From: Oscillospiraceae bacterium | Lineage (GTDB): Bacteria; Bacillota_A; Clostridia; Oscillospirales; Oscillospiraceae | DNA: 10,947 bases | Assembly (NCBI GenBank): GCA_017537045.1 | Contig: JAFYLN010000209.1 | Location: forward strand, 1 to 10,947 | Direction of reading: 5' to 3' | In this document: in pieces, positions 1 to 6,780 of the stretch | Layout of the letters: every line of letters starts with the position of its first letter | Numbering within the stretch: the stretch's first letter is position 1 | Notes under the pieces: generated by a model | Databases searched by the model: none | What the model saw: the letters and a program-made list of their open reading frames with translations, nothing else | Told to the model about the DNA's origin: nothing | Program-made: the position numbers and the translations under genes

Positions 1-464
1 CCCTTTGCAAACTTGGGAGGCTCGCCAACAAGAGGATTGCCAGCCAGGTCAACGCCCTTCTCCAGCTGGCAGACAGTGTGCAGCAGAGAAACGGAGTCTA
101 GGTCGAAAACGGGCTTTGCGCCGGGATGGTCGCCCATCTTGGTGTGGTCGCCGGTCAGGCACAGAATGTTATCAATGCCCAGCATAGCAGCGCCCAGCAG
201 CTCGGACTGCAGTGCGATACGGTTGCGGTCGCGGCAGGTCAGCTGCAGAATGGGGGTCAGGCCTGCGTTCTTCAGGGTCACGCAGGTGGGCAGGCTGCCC
301 ATACGCATAACGGAAGACTGGTTATCGGTGACGTTCACAGCAGTGATGCCGCTCAGGTACTCCTTAGCCTCTTCTACCAGATGCTCCAGATGGATGCCTT
401 TGGGAGGGCCAACTTCAGCGGTAACAACAAATTCACCGTTATCAAACAATTCGGTAATTCTCAT
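1..464 (-). CDS. metF: Methylenetetrahydrofolate reductase, N-terminal 154 codons (cut by window edge)
   Basis: MetF reduces 5,10-methylene-tetrahydrofolate to 5-methyl-tetrahydrofolate with FAD, supplying methyl groups for methionine synthesis (or the methyl branch of the Wood-Ljungdahl pathway in acetogens). Visible family signatures are TAEVGPPKG near residues 15-23, the VTDNQ segment near 45-49, LQLTCRDRNR near 74-83 and LCLTGDH near 101-107, all on one face of the TIM barrel in known MetF. The ATG at 464 follows AGGAG (474-478) at good spacing. About half of a normal ~290-residue protein is present; the 3' half lies beyond the left edge. It is the last visible gene of the metV-rnfC, metV, metF operon, separated from metV by 181 bases holding a palindromic repeat. 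The pairing with MetV and an RnfC-like protein argues that it works in a multi-subunit complex rather than as a stand-alone NADH enzyme. Confidence 0.93.
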   Translation of the reverse strand, partial: MRITELFDNGEFVVTAEVGPPKGIHLEHLVEEAKEYLSGITAVNVTDNQSSVMRMGSLPTCVTLKNAGLTPILQLTCRDRNRIALQSELLGAAMLGIDNILCLTGDHTKMGDHPGAKPVFDLDSVSLLHTVCQLEKGVDLAGNPLVGEPPKFAK

Positions 465-497
465 TATGTATTACTCCTATCCAAAAGTAAAATATGA

Positions 498-636
498 TGT
501 CATTCCGAGCCAGTTCGCAAACTGGCGTGGGAATCCCCTATTGCCTGCAACCAGCCCGGAATATCCGGGGGATTGCACCACGGGCATTCCCTTCGGTCAC
601 CACACCAGTGACATCGGTCACTGGTTCGCAATGACA
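498..636. repeat. 139-bp palindromic MITE-like repeat between metV and metF
   Basis: The element starts TGTCATTCCGAGCCAGT (498-514), and the reverse complement of its other end is TGTCATTGCGAACCAGT, so 15 of 17 terminal bases match. Inside are nested hairpins: GCCAGTT/AACTGGC (509-515 with 520-526), CCCGGA/TCCGGG (555-560 with 564-569) and CCAGTGAC/GTCACTGG (605-612 with 617-624). GTGGGAATCCCC is also mirrored, imperfectly, by GGGGATTGCAC. It has no coding capacity. It resembles the TGTCATTGCGA-type palindromic repeats scattered through many gut Clostridia. It fills almost all of the 181-base gap inside an operon, so it would be transcribed and fold into a large RNA hairpin. No target-site duplication is obvious. 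Confidence 0.8.
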
Positions 637-645
637 GCAGGATTT

Positions 646-1254
646 TTATTTCTTGACTTCATCATCGGTGGCGTAGTTACGCACCTGCACAGGACACTTC
701 ACAGCATCCAGACGCCCCACCTGAGCCAGACGGCGCATGATGCGCTCCCAGCCGCATTCCATATTGGGATCAACCTCGCACTTGCCATCCTTGGCACCGC
801 CGCACTGGCCGTTGAGCAGGCTCTTGGAGCAGGCAGTGATGGGGCAGATGCCGCCGGTCAGGTTCAGGTAGCACTCGCCGCACTGCTTGCAGTCGTATTC
901 CAGAGGGGTAACACCCTGAAAACCGGGCAGTGCATAGGTATCGCAGCAGGCGACGACCTTCTTGCCGGGGAATTTGGCAGCAACGGTCTGCACGCCAACA
1001 CCGCAGGAGAATACCAGAATCATATCGGCAGCCTCGATGGCGGCAGCATGTTTTTCCAGACGAACATTCAGATTCTCAGGGTTGCAGATGTAGTCAGTGG
1101 TGATGATACCGGTGGTATCCAGCTCCTTCTGGTAGCTTTCCGCAGCAGTCTCAGGGAAGTAAACTTCCTTGCAGCCGTGGCAGTTGATGACGAAGACCTT
1201 ACCGCTAATCTGGGAGGACAGGACTTCTTTATCTTTCAGTTCAGTAATCAGCAT
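646..1254 (-). CDS. metV: MetV, cysteine-rich partner subunit of methylenetetrahydrofolate reductase
   Basis: A 202-residue protein of the MetV family (the Pfam domain called methylene-tetrahydrofolate reductase C terminal). In characterised acetogens MetV carries metal/FeS centres and docks onto MetF to pass it electrons. The N-terminal part has Cys25 and Cys28, then Cys57, Cys84 and Cys103-104. The C-terminal signature runs from Cys122, Cys125 and Cys128 through TGGICPITACSK (133-144) and NGQCGGAKDGKCE (148-160) to Cys167-Gly-Trp. No signal peptide or membrane segment is visible, so it is cytoplasmic. The ATG at 1254 sits one base after the stop of the upstream fusion gene, with AGGGGG (1265-1270) inside that gene, so the two are probably translationally coupled. 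It is paralogous to the N-terminal module of its upstream neighbour. Confidence 0.9.
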   Translation of the reverse strand: MLITELKDKEVLSSQISGKVFVINCHGCKEVYFPETAAESYQKELDTTGIITTDYICNPENLNVRLEKHAAAIEAADMILVFSCGVGVQTVAAKFPGKKVVACCDTYALPGFQGVTPLEYDCKQCGECYLNLTGGICPITACSKSLLNGQCGGAKDGKCEVDPNMECGWERIMRRLAQVGRLDAVKCPVQVRNYATDDEVKK

Positions 1255-1255
1255 A

Positions 1256-3211
1256 TTACTTCATCCCCCTTACAGCGTTTTTGCCGATCTTGATCAGGTT
1301 GACCAGCGGGATCTTGGAGGAGCAGATGTACTCGCAGCAGCGGCATTCCATGCAGTCCATAATGTTGTAGCTCTTCAGTGCAGCAGCATCGCCCACCAGC
1401 TTTGCAAAGTACAGAGGCTTCAGTTCCATGGGACAGACATCCACGCAGCGGCCGCACTTGATGCATTCCTGAACCTCAGGCTCGTCGTTCTCGATGGCAA
1501 TGATGCCGTTGGAGCCCTTCATAATGGGGGTATCCAGCGTGGTCTGGGGGAAGCCCATCATGGGGCCACCGGCCTTGACCAGAACATCGCCCTCGGCGAT
1601 ACCGCCGCAGGCCTCGACCAGCTCCTTGGCGCTGGTACCGATACGCACGATGAAGTTTGCAGGCTTTGCGATGTACTTACCGGTAACGGTGGTGATACGC
1701 TCAATAAGAGGCATGCCGGTCTTGATGGCATCGGCAATGGCCTTAACGGTGGAAACGTTACTGACGCAGGCACCTACATCGGCGGGCAGCTTGCCGGAGG
1801 GCACGCTGCGGCCCAAGGCGCGCTTGATCAGCATTTTTTCGCCGCCCTGGGGGTACTGGGTAGCAACTTCCAGAACCTCGATATCTTCGATGTCAGCGGT
1901 CTTTTCACGCAGCAGCGCGATGGCATCGGGCTTGTTTTCTTCGATGACAATGATGCCCTTGGGGGCAGCGACCGTCTTCATTTCTGCCTGCAAGCCGAAG
2001 ATGATGTCGTCAGCATACTCCAGCAGCATTCTGTGGTCAGCGGTCAGCAGGGGCTCGCATTCGCAGGCATTGACCAGCACAGCATCGATGGGCTTGCCGG
2101 GATTCAGCTTGACGTAGGTGGGGAAGCCTGCGCCGCCCATGCCGACAATACCGGCATTCTTGACGATCTCAATGATCTCGGCAGGAGTCAGCTCCTCCAG
2201 AGGCTTGTTAGGCTTGACGGATTCATGGATGGTGTCCTTGAAGTCGTTTTCAATCACGATAGCGGGGCAGGTGCCGCGGGAAGCGTGGGGACGATCCTCG
2301 ATGGCAACAACCGTACCACTGATGGAAGAATGGACAGGTGCGGAGATAAAACCGGAGGCTTCCGCGATCTTCTGACCCACATCCACATGCTCACCCACTG
2401 CAACGATGGCAGTTGCAGGTGCACCCAGATGCATGGACAGGGGGAATACTGCGGTCTTGGGTGCAGGAAAACGAACCAGAGCCAGACGCTCGGTGGGTTC
2501 CTTGCCCTCTACGGGATGGACGCCGCCGTACCAGCCTTCCAGACGCTTTTCGCGGATGGCCTTGACGTAGTCATTGATGACCTTGAAATTGACCTTGGAG
2601 TAGTCACGAACCTGAACGGGCTGTGCAGTCAGCTCGCTCAGACGCCCCTGCGCTTCCAGACGCTCCTGAATCTTCTGCCATGCGCAGTCCTTATCGGGGC
2701 TGACTTCGCACTTACCGTCCTTGGCACCGCCGCACTGGCCATTGACCAGGCTCTTGGAGCAGTCGACAATGGGGCAGATACCGCCGGTCATGGTAAGATA
2801 GCACTGAGCGCAGGCATCGCAGGCCTTCTTGGTCAGTGCCATGCCGTGATGACCAGTGTAGTTCAGGGAGTTGCTGGCGGCGATGACGCTCTTGCCGGAG
2901 ACATCAGCCACAGTCTGGATGCCCAGACCGCAGGAAATGACCACCACATGGTCAGTCCCCTCAGGAATCATGGCATTCAGGTTCTTCTCAGCCTTGGTCT
3001 TGTTACAGAGAAAATCAGCCTTGGCAGAGCCGGTAACGGTCTTGCCAAGCTTCGCGGCGAGTTCCAGAAACACGTCGCAATCGGGCTCATTGGTGGTTTC
3101 AAATTCCTTGAAACACTTGTTGCAAGCAATCACGAAGAGGTTGTCCTTACCTTCCAGCAGGGCGGCCAGTTCGTCTTCTGCCTTCAACTTATACTTGGTA
3201 TAGTTTTCCAA
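1256..3211 (-). CDS. MetV-RnfC fusion protein (RnfC2-like electron-input subunit)
   Basis: I place the start at TTG 3211, preceded by a strong AAGGAAGGTGAG (3215-3226); the frame stays open to TTG 3262, which has no good ribosome site. The product is about 651 residues. Residues ~1-205 are MetV-like, with CNKC near 30-33, TGGICPIVDCSK near 142-153 and NGQCGGAKDGKCE near 157-169. The rest is RnfC-like. It has HLGAPA near 261-266, a lipoyl/SLBB-like APVHSSISGTV near 291-301, and the glycine-rich GMGGAGFPT near 357-365 typical of the NADH/FMN domain of RnfC and complex I 51-kDa subunits. Two 4Fe-4S motifs follow, CIKCGRCVDVCP near 583-594 and CMECRCCEYIC near 620-630. The second lacks the usual proline after its last cysteine. 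Inferred role: oxidise NAD(P)H and pass electrons to MetV and MetF. Whether it is NADH-linked or ferredoxin-linked cannot be read from sequence. Confidence 0.85.
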   Translation of the reverse strand: MENYTKYKLKAEDELAALLEGKDNLFVIACNKCFKEFETTNEPDCDVFLELAAKLGKTVTGSAKADFLCNKTKAEKNLNAMIPEGTDHVVVISCGLGIQTVADVSGKSVIAASNSLNYTGHHGMALTKKACDACAQCYLTMTGGICPIVDCSKSLVNGQCGGAKDGKCEVSPDKDCAWQKIQERLEAQGRLSELTAQPVQVRDYSKVNFKVINDYVKAIREKRLEGWYGGVHPVEGKEPTERLALVRFPAPKTAVFPLSMHLGAPATAIVAVGEHVDVGQKIAEASGFISAPVHSSISGTVVAIEDRPHASRGTCPAIVIENDFKDTIHESVKPNKPLEELTPAEIIEIVKNAGIVGMGGAGFPTYVKLNPGKPIDAVLVNACECEPLLTADHRMLLEYADDIIFGLQAEMKTVAAPKGIIVIEENKPDAIALLREKTADIEDIEVLEVATQYPQGGEKMLIKRALGRSVPSGKLPADVGACVSNVSTVKAIADAIKTGMPLIERITTVTGKYIAKPANFIVRIGTSAKELVEACGGIAEGDVLVKAGGPMMGFPQTTLDTPIMKGSNGIIAIENDEPEVQECIKCGRCVDVCPMELKPLYFAKLVGDAAALKSYNIMDCMECRCCEYICSSKIPLVNLIKIGKNAVRGMK

Positions 3212-3300
3212 TTGCTCACCTTCCTTACGAGTTGGTTCGTAATCTAATGATTTGTTCGACAACGTATTGATCTTACCTTATCGATACACAATACATGAAT

Positions 3301-3329
3301 AGTATAGCATAAGTATATGTTTAAATCTA
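3301..3329 (-). promoter_or_regulatory. Predicted promoter of the metV-rnfC / metV / metF operon
   Basis: Reading the minus strand, TATACT (3301-3306) is preceded by TGC, giving an extended -10. A poor -35, TAGATT (3324-3329), lies 17 bases upstream. Transcription would begin near 3294, leaving a leader of about 80 bases before TTG 3211. No known riboswitch was recognised in that leader. Confidence 0.5.
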
Positions 3330-3372
3330 GTCCTTACCGCACGAAAAATAGAAAAGAATGTAAAAACCATTC

Positions 3373-3401
3373 TTGCGCAAACCGGATGGTTGCGCTACAA
3401 T
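3373..3401 (+). promoter_or_regulatory. Predicted promoter of the acetyltransferase-glycosylase pair
   Basis: TTGCGC (3373-3378) and TACAAT (3396-3401) are separated by 17 bases. The expected start near 3408 leaves a leader of only ~16 bases before ATG 3424. It lies back-to-back with the leftward metV-rnfC promoter, so 3294-3408 is a divergent control region. Confidence 0.45.
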
Positions 3402-3423
3402 GTTCAGGTGGGAGGTGTGCAGA

Positions 3424-3864
3424 ATGATCACCATGCAAAAAGCAAAACTTGCCGATGCCGCAGCCGTCGCCTGTCTGGCTCAGCGGCTTTGGCCGCATCA
3501 CCGGCCAGACGAATTACAGGCAGAATTTGTGTCTTTGCTGCAAAACAGCAATGCTGCTGTTTTTCTTGCATTTCAGGCTGCTACACCCATCGGCTTTGCC
3601 CAGTGCCAGCTGCGGCATGACTATGTAGAGGGTACGGAAAGTTCTCCCGTCGGATATCTGGAGGGGATTTTCGTCCTGCCTGAATACCGGAAGACCGGTG
3701 TTGCCCGGATGCTGCTGACCTCCTGCGAGAGCTGGGCAAAGGAACAGGGCTGCACGGAATTTGCCAGTGACTGTGAGCTTGGCAATACCGAAAGCCTGCG
3801 GTTTCACCTGAATGTAGGCTTTACGGAAGCAAACCGCATTATCTGTTTTACGAAAAAGCTTTGA
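3424..3864 (+). CDS. GNAT acetyltransferase of the aminoglycoside 6'-N-acetyltransferase (AAC(6')-I) type
   Basis: A 146-residue, single-domain GNAT protein that would transfer acetyl from acetyl-CoA to an amino group. Its closest resemblance, from memory of the family, is AAC(6')-I: RHDYVEG (64-70), the acetyl-CoA loop region YLEGIFVLPEYRKTGVARML (78-97), FASD (113-116), an Asn at 121 and His128, ending in GFTEANRIICFTKKL. Length fits AAC(6')-I enzymes (~145 residues). The ATG at 3424 follows GGGAGG (3410-3415) at 8 bases; an upstream in-frame TTG at 3373 lies in the promoter and is rejected. The start of the next gene lies 20 bases past the stop, so the two are probably one transcript. Aminoglycoside acetylation is the inferred activity. 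Many chromosomal relatives confer little or no resistance, and another amine substrate is possible. Confidence 0.8.
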   Translation: MITMQKAKLADAAAVACLAQRLWPHHRPDELQAEFVSLLQNSNAAVFLAFQAATPIGFAQCQLRHDYVEGTESSPVGYLEGIFVLPEYRKTGVARMLLTSCESWAKEQGCTEFASDCELGNTESLRFHLNVGFTEANRIICFTKKL

Positions 3865-3884
3865 ATCCGGCAAGGAGGGAGAAC

Positions 3885-4889
3885 ATGGAGCGCGATGAGA
3901 TCATTGCACGGCGGATGGCCGGGCAGCATCTGCTGCAAAAAAGCAGCACGCAGACCGTTGTTAAAGATCTGTGCGGTGTACAGGCGCAGTTTCTGTCCCA
4001 TGCGCTTCATGGTCTGTCCATCCGCTGCACAGAAGTCTGTACCGATAATCTTGTGAAAAGCTGGACGAACCGTGGCACCATGCACCTGTTCTGCGAGGAC
4101 GATCTGCCGCTGTTTCTGCATCAGGGACGAATGCATTTTCTCCGTCCTGTAGATACGCTGGTATCCGATGGGTACATGAATGCCGAAAGGAAAGCCTATT
4201 TTGCAGATGTGATCATAAACGGCATTGTACAGGGCATTGACCAGCGGGAGGAATTGAAGGTTTTATGTGAATCCCATGGCATGACAGAAACGGAAGCAAG
4301 CAGCGCTTTTGATCCCTGGGGCGGTCTGATCCGCGCGCTGTGCGAATCGGGCAGGATCTGCCACAAGGTGCAGGAGAAAAAGGCTTATGTCCTCTGCCCG
4401 CTCTTTGTGCCGATGGAAGAACTGCCCGCCCGGCTGGAGCTGGCGCGGCGGTATTTTACCTACTTCGGCCCTGCCACCATAAAGGATGCCGCCTACTTTT
4501 TCGGCACCACCCAGACGCAGGTGAAGGCTTGGCTGAAAGCGCTTCCCGTGGAAGAAACACAGCTTGGTGGGAAAACATATTTTTACATCGATTCTGCAGC
4601 AAAAATCTCTGCCATGCCGGATTGCCTGTTTCTTGCCGGATTTGACCAGTTTCTGCTGGGGTATGAAAAGACGGAAAGCCTCAGTCTGCCGCAGGAATAC
4701 ATGCGCAGTATTTTTACTCTGGCAGGCATCGTCCGACCAGCAGTGCTGCTCAACGGACAGGTGGCAGGATGGTGGAATCTGAAAAACCGCAATCTGAAAA
4801 TCACCCTCTTCTCCCCTGCCGACCGGAGGATGATTGAAAACGCCGCCATGCAGCAGTGGGAAGATCTGAAAAGTATTTCATTTATGTAA
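3885..4889 (+). CDS. AlkZ/YcaQ-like DNA glycosylase (winged-helix HTH_42 family)
   Basis: A 334-residue protein of the HTH_42 family (formerly DUF1006), whose characterised members AlkZ and YcaQ (AlkX) excise bulky alkylated bases and unhook interstrand crosslinks. Seen here are VQAQ near residues 32-35, matching the QxQ catalytic motif of AlkZ-type (YcaQ has QxD), and TNRGTMHLF near 61-69, matching the conserved RGT-hL segment. A C-terminal LAGFDQFLLGYE follows near 244-255. Start: ATG 3885, six bases after AGGAGG (3873-3878). The frame extends upstream to TTG 3861, but that would overlap the preceding gene's stop with no ribosome site. It is the second gene of a two-gene unit with the acetyltransferase. 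Glycosylase function is inferred from family and motif. Some HTH_42 proteins are uncharacterised, so the natural lesion is unknown. Confidence 0.75.
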   Translation: MERDEIIARRMAGQHLLQKSSTQTVVKDLCGVQAQFLSHALHGLSIRCTEVCTDNLVKSWTNRGTMHLFCEDDLPLFLHQGRMHFLRPVDTLVSDGYMNAERKAYFADVIINGIVQGIDQREELKVLCESHGMTETEASSAFDPWGGLIRALCESGRICHKVQEKKAYVLCPLFVPMEELPARLELARRYFTYFGPATIKDAAYFFGTTQTQVKAWLKALPVEETQLGGKTYFYIDSAAKISAMPDCLFLAGFDQFLLGYEKTESLSLPQEYMRSIFTLAGIVRPAVLLNGQVAGWWNLKNRNLKITLFSPADRRMIENAAMQQWEDLKSISFM

Positions 4890-4894
4890 GTAGT

Positions 4895-4925
4895 ACGCAG
4901 GAGCAACGCTCCTGCGTGTTTGTTT
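4895..4925 (+). terminator. Intrinsic terminator after the glycosylase gene
   Basis: ACGCAGGAGC (4895-4904) pairs perfectly with GCTCCTGCGT (4908-4917) across a 3-base loop, followed by GTTTGTTTTG. It lies 5 bases after the stop codon. Confidence 0.85.
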
Positions 4926-4928
4926 TGT

Positions 4929-5107
4929 AAATTTCAGTTTATCGTACAGTCTTACAATGATCTCGTAGGGGCGGCGACCCGCCGCCCGCACAGCAGAATA
5001 TTTCGCATTCGCATTGGTTTTCGGAGAAATCGTAACATTTTACTGCGCGGGCGACCAATGGTCGCCCCTACGTTCTCCACGGCACACAGCAAAACAAACA
5101 TCAATTT
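4929..5107. repeat. ~179-bp intergenic repeat, copy A
   Basis: Nearly the same sequence recurs at 8716-8893 in the same orientation. The core is bounded by inverted repeats CGTAGGGGCG (4964-4973) and CGCCCCTACG (5063-5072), with an inner perfect hairpin GGGCGACC/GGTCGCCC (5049-5056 with 5060-5067). The flanks outside the core (TTTCAGTTT, CGTACAGTCTTACAAT, ACAAACATCAATTT) are also shared. It is non-coding. It fills the space between two convergent genes and abuts the stop codon of the ABC-F gene, so it forms the 3' untranslated end of that transcript. Confidence 0.85.
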
Positions 5108-6595
5108 TTACAAATCGATGATTTTGGTGGAGACGTTTTGGCAGAACATTTTATCGTGCTCCACAAAGAGGATCGTGGGCTGATATTGCAGCAAGAGTTC
5201 CTCGATCTGCATGCGGGAAATCACATCGATATAGTTCATCGGCTCGTCCCAGATATGCAGATGCACATTCTGGCAGATGGACATGGCAAGGAGCACCTTT
5301 TTCTTCTGTCCGGCGCTTAAGGATGACATATCCTTTTCCATCTGCACCTTCGACACATCCAGCTTGGCCAGCATGGAAAGCAACAGGCTCTCATCGATTC
5401 CCTGTTTTCGCGCCAGTTCTGACAGTTTCCCGTTCAGTCTCGACGCATCCTGCGACACATAAGAAATTTTCAGGCCGTTTCCGATACGGAGCATGCCCGT
5501 ATAGGGAATCTCCCCGCCGCAGATCAGCTTGATGATACTGCTCTTTCCGCAGCCGTTGGCGCCTCGTAAAGCGATGCGGTCACCTTGTTTCATGGTAAAA
5601 TTGACACCATTGCAGACCTGCTTTTCGCCGTAGGCAATGGATACATCCTGCAGCTGCACCAGACGTTTGGTGTGAAAGGGAGTCTGGAAGATTTTCAGCT
5701 CGTCGCTGCGTTCGATGTTTTTCAGCAGCTTGGATTTTTCTTCAATCGCCGCCTGCTGGCGCTGCTCAATGGCCTTGGCACGGGCCATGGTTTTCTTGGC
5801 CTTTGCGCCCTGCAGCGGCCGCCAGCCTTTTACAACGTCCACCTCCATGGGATCTTTTCGGAGTTTCCTACGTTCCGCCATATCGGACCACCGGGCTTTC
5901 TCTCTGGCGGTTTCCTCCAGACGGAAAATTTCCTTTTTCAGCTTTGTATTTTCCGCCTGTTCAAAGGCATCCTGCAGCTGTTTATTTTCCCACCATGTGG
6001 AAAAATCACCCCGCCGGACTTCGATATTGGTCTTGTTGATGGACAGGATGTGGTCCACACAGCCATCCAGAAAGGCGCGGTCATGGGATACCAGAATAAA
6101 TCCCCTTTTGCTGTGCAGATAGCGGCTGACCAGTTCTCTTCCCCGCACATCCAGATGGTTGGTCGGCTCGTCAATCAGCAGGAAATTGTTGTCCTTAGAA
6201 AACAGCACCGCCAGCTGTAGTTTTGTCTGCTCACCGTTGGAGAGGGTTTCATAGGGGCGGTAAAGCAGTTCTTCGTCCAGCTGCAGGCCGTTCATTTCTT
6301 TGGCCAGGCGCCAGTATTCATAGTCCGGATGAATCCGTTCCACAACATCGATTACCAGCGCTTTCCGGTCTTCCACTGTATATGGGAAATAGGAAAACTG
6401 CACCGATGCGGTGATGCTGCCCCGGTATTCATATTTTCCAAGAAGCAGGTTCAAAAAAGTGGTCTTGCCGCGGCCGTTGCGGCCCGTGAAGCCCAGCCGC
6501 CAATTGGTATCAATCTGGAAGCTGACATTTTCAAAAATGTTTTCATAGCTGCCGTCATAGGCAAAGGTGAGTTTTTGTACTTGAATCAGTGACAT
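5108..6595 (-). CDS. Lsa-type ABC-F ribosome-protection ATPase
   Basis: A 495-residue soluble twin ABC ATPase without membrane segments. Domain 1 has Walker A GRNGRGKTT (38-46), signature LSNGE (118-122) and Walker B LLIDEPTNHLD (139-149). Domain 2 has GANGCGKSS (345-353), LSAGQ (426-430) and HIWDEP (447-452). A charged linker at ~205-300 is the interdomain arm that reaches the peptidyl-transferase centre in ABC-F proteins. The opening (FAYD, then DTNWRLGFTGRNGRGKTT) and AFEQAENTKLKKE near 210-222 strongly resemble Lsa proteins, which dislodge lincosamides, streptogramin A and pleuromutilins from the 50S subunit. Start: ATG 6595, five bases after GGAGGG; the frame is open upstream to 6769, but that stretch is the regulatory leader. 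Expression is probably controlled by transcription attenuation. Spectrum and actual resistance are inferred. Confidence 0.85.
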   Translation of the reverse strand: MSLIQVQKLTFAYDGSYENIFENVSFQIDTNWRLGFTGRNGRGKTTFLNLLLGKYEYRGSITASVQFSYFPYTVEDRKALVIDVVERIHPDYEYWRLAKEMNGLQLDEELLYRPYETLSNGEQTKLQLAVLFSKDNNFLLIDEPTNHLDVRGRELVSRYLHSKRGFILVSHDRAFLDGCVDHILSINKTNIEVRRGDFSTWWENKQLQDAFEQAENTKLKKEIFRLEETAREKARWSDMAERRKLRKDPMEVDVVKGWRPLQGAKAKKTMARAKAIEQRQQAAIEEKSKLLKNIERSDELKIFQTPFHTKRLVQLQDVSIAYGEKQVCNGVNFTMKQGDRIALRGANGCGKSSIIKLICGGEIPYTGMLRIGNGLKISYVSQDASRLNGKLSELARKQGIDESLLLSMLAKLDVSKVQMEKDMSSLSAGQKKKVLLAMSICQNVHLHIWDEPMNYIDVISRMQIEELLLQYQPTILFVEHDKMFCQNVSTKIIDL

Positions 6596-6607
6596 AATGC
6601 CCTCCGT

Positions 6608-6646
6608 AAAAATGAAAAATGGCCGCAGGAAAGCATTCCCGCAACC
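6608..6646 (-). terminator. Attenuator terminator in front of the ABC-F gene
   Basis: In the minus-strand RNA, GGUUGCGGGAA (6646-6636) pairs with UUCCUGCGGCC (6631-6621), 11 base pairs with three G-U, over the 4-base loop UGCU. It is followed at once by AUUUUUCAUUUUU (6620-6608) and then the ribosome site and ATG of the ABC-F gene. A terminator immediately before the start codon implies conditional read-through. Confidence 0.85.
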
Positions 6647-6705
6647 ATCACAAGGGCACGCTCCCCCCATTACGGACGAGCGCCAAGTAAAGCACGAGGA
6701 TTCAC

Positions 6706-6717
6706 ACACTTTCCTGC
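6706..6717 (-). promoter_or_regulatory. Antiterminator 5' strand of the ABC-F leader
   Basis: GCAGGAAAGUGU (6717-6706) can pair over 12 bases with AUGCUUUCCUGC (6636-6625): nine Watson-Crick pairs in a row, then two G-U pairs and a U-A. The partner contains the loop and 3' strand of the terminator, so the two structures exclude each other. The same 5' strand can alternatively pair with the end of the upstream ORF (6791-6781). Confidence 0.7.
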
Positions 6718-6780
6718 CAAAGGGCATAGCAAACACAAGCGGCGCACTGCGTCGCTTTTTCATTTGCAATTACCCAACAA

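Noticed and set aside
498..636. CRISPR-like or riboswitch reading of the hairpins between metV and metF
   Set aside because: There are no regularly spaced direct repeats. The matching terminal inverted repeats fit a MITE-like element better than a riboswitch.
1169..3247. 692-codon open frame on the plus strand
   Set aside because: It is antisense to the MetV-RnfC fusion and metV, with a composition (GNG, AVDNGADTAGH) typical of a mirror frame. The minus-strand frame has complete FeS and Rnf motifs.
3373..3423. Upstream TTG start for the acetyltransferase
   Set aside because: It overlaps the predicted -35 box, and the ATG at 3424 has GGGAGG at proper spacing and the usual GNAT start.
6596..6769. 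In-frame N-terminal extension of the ABC-F protein (MQMKKRRSAPLVF...)
   Set aside because: The ATG at 6595 has an ideal ribosome site and gives the normal Lsa-like N-terminus. The extension covers the attenuator hairpins and its own start lacks a ribosome site.
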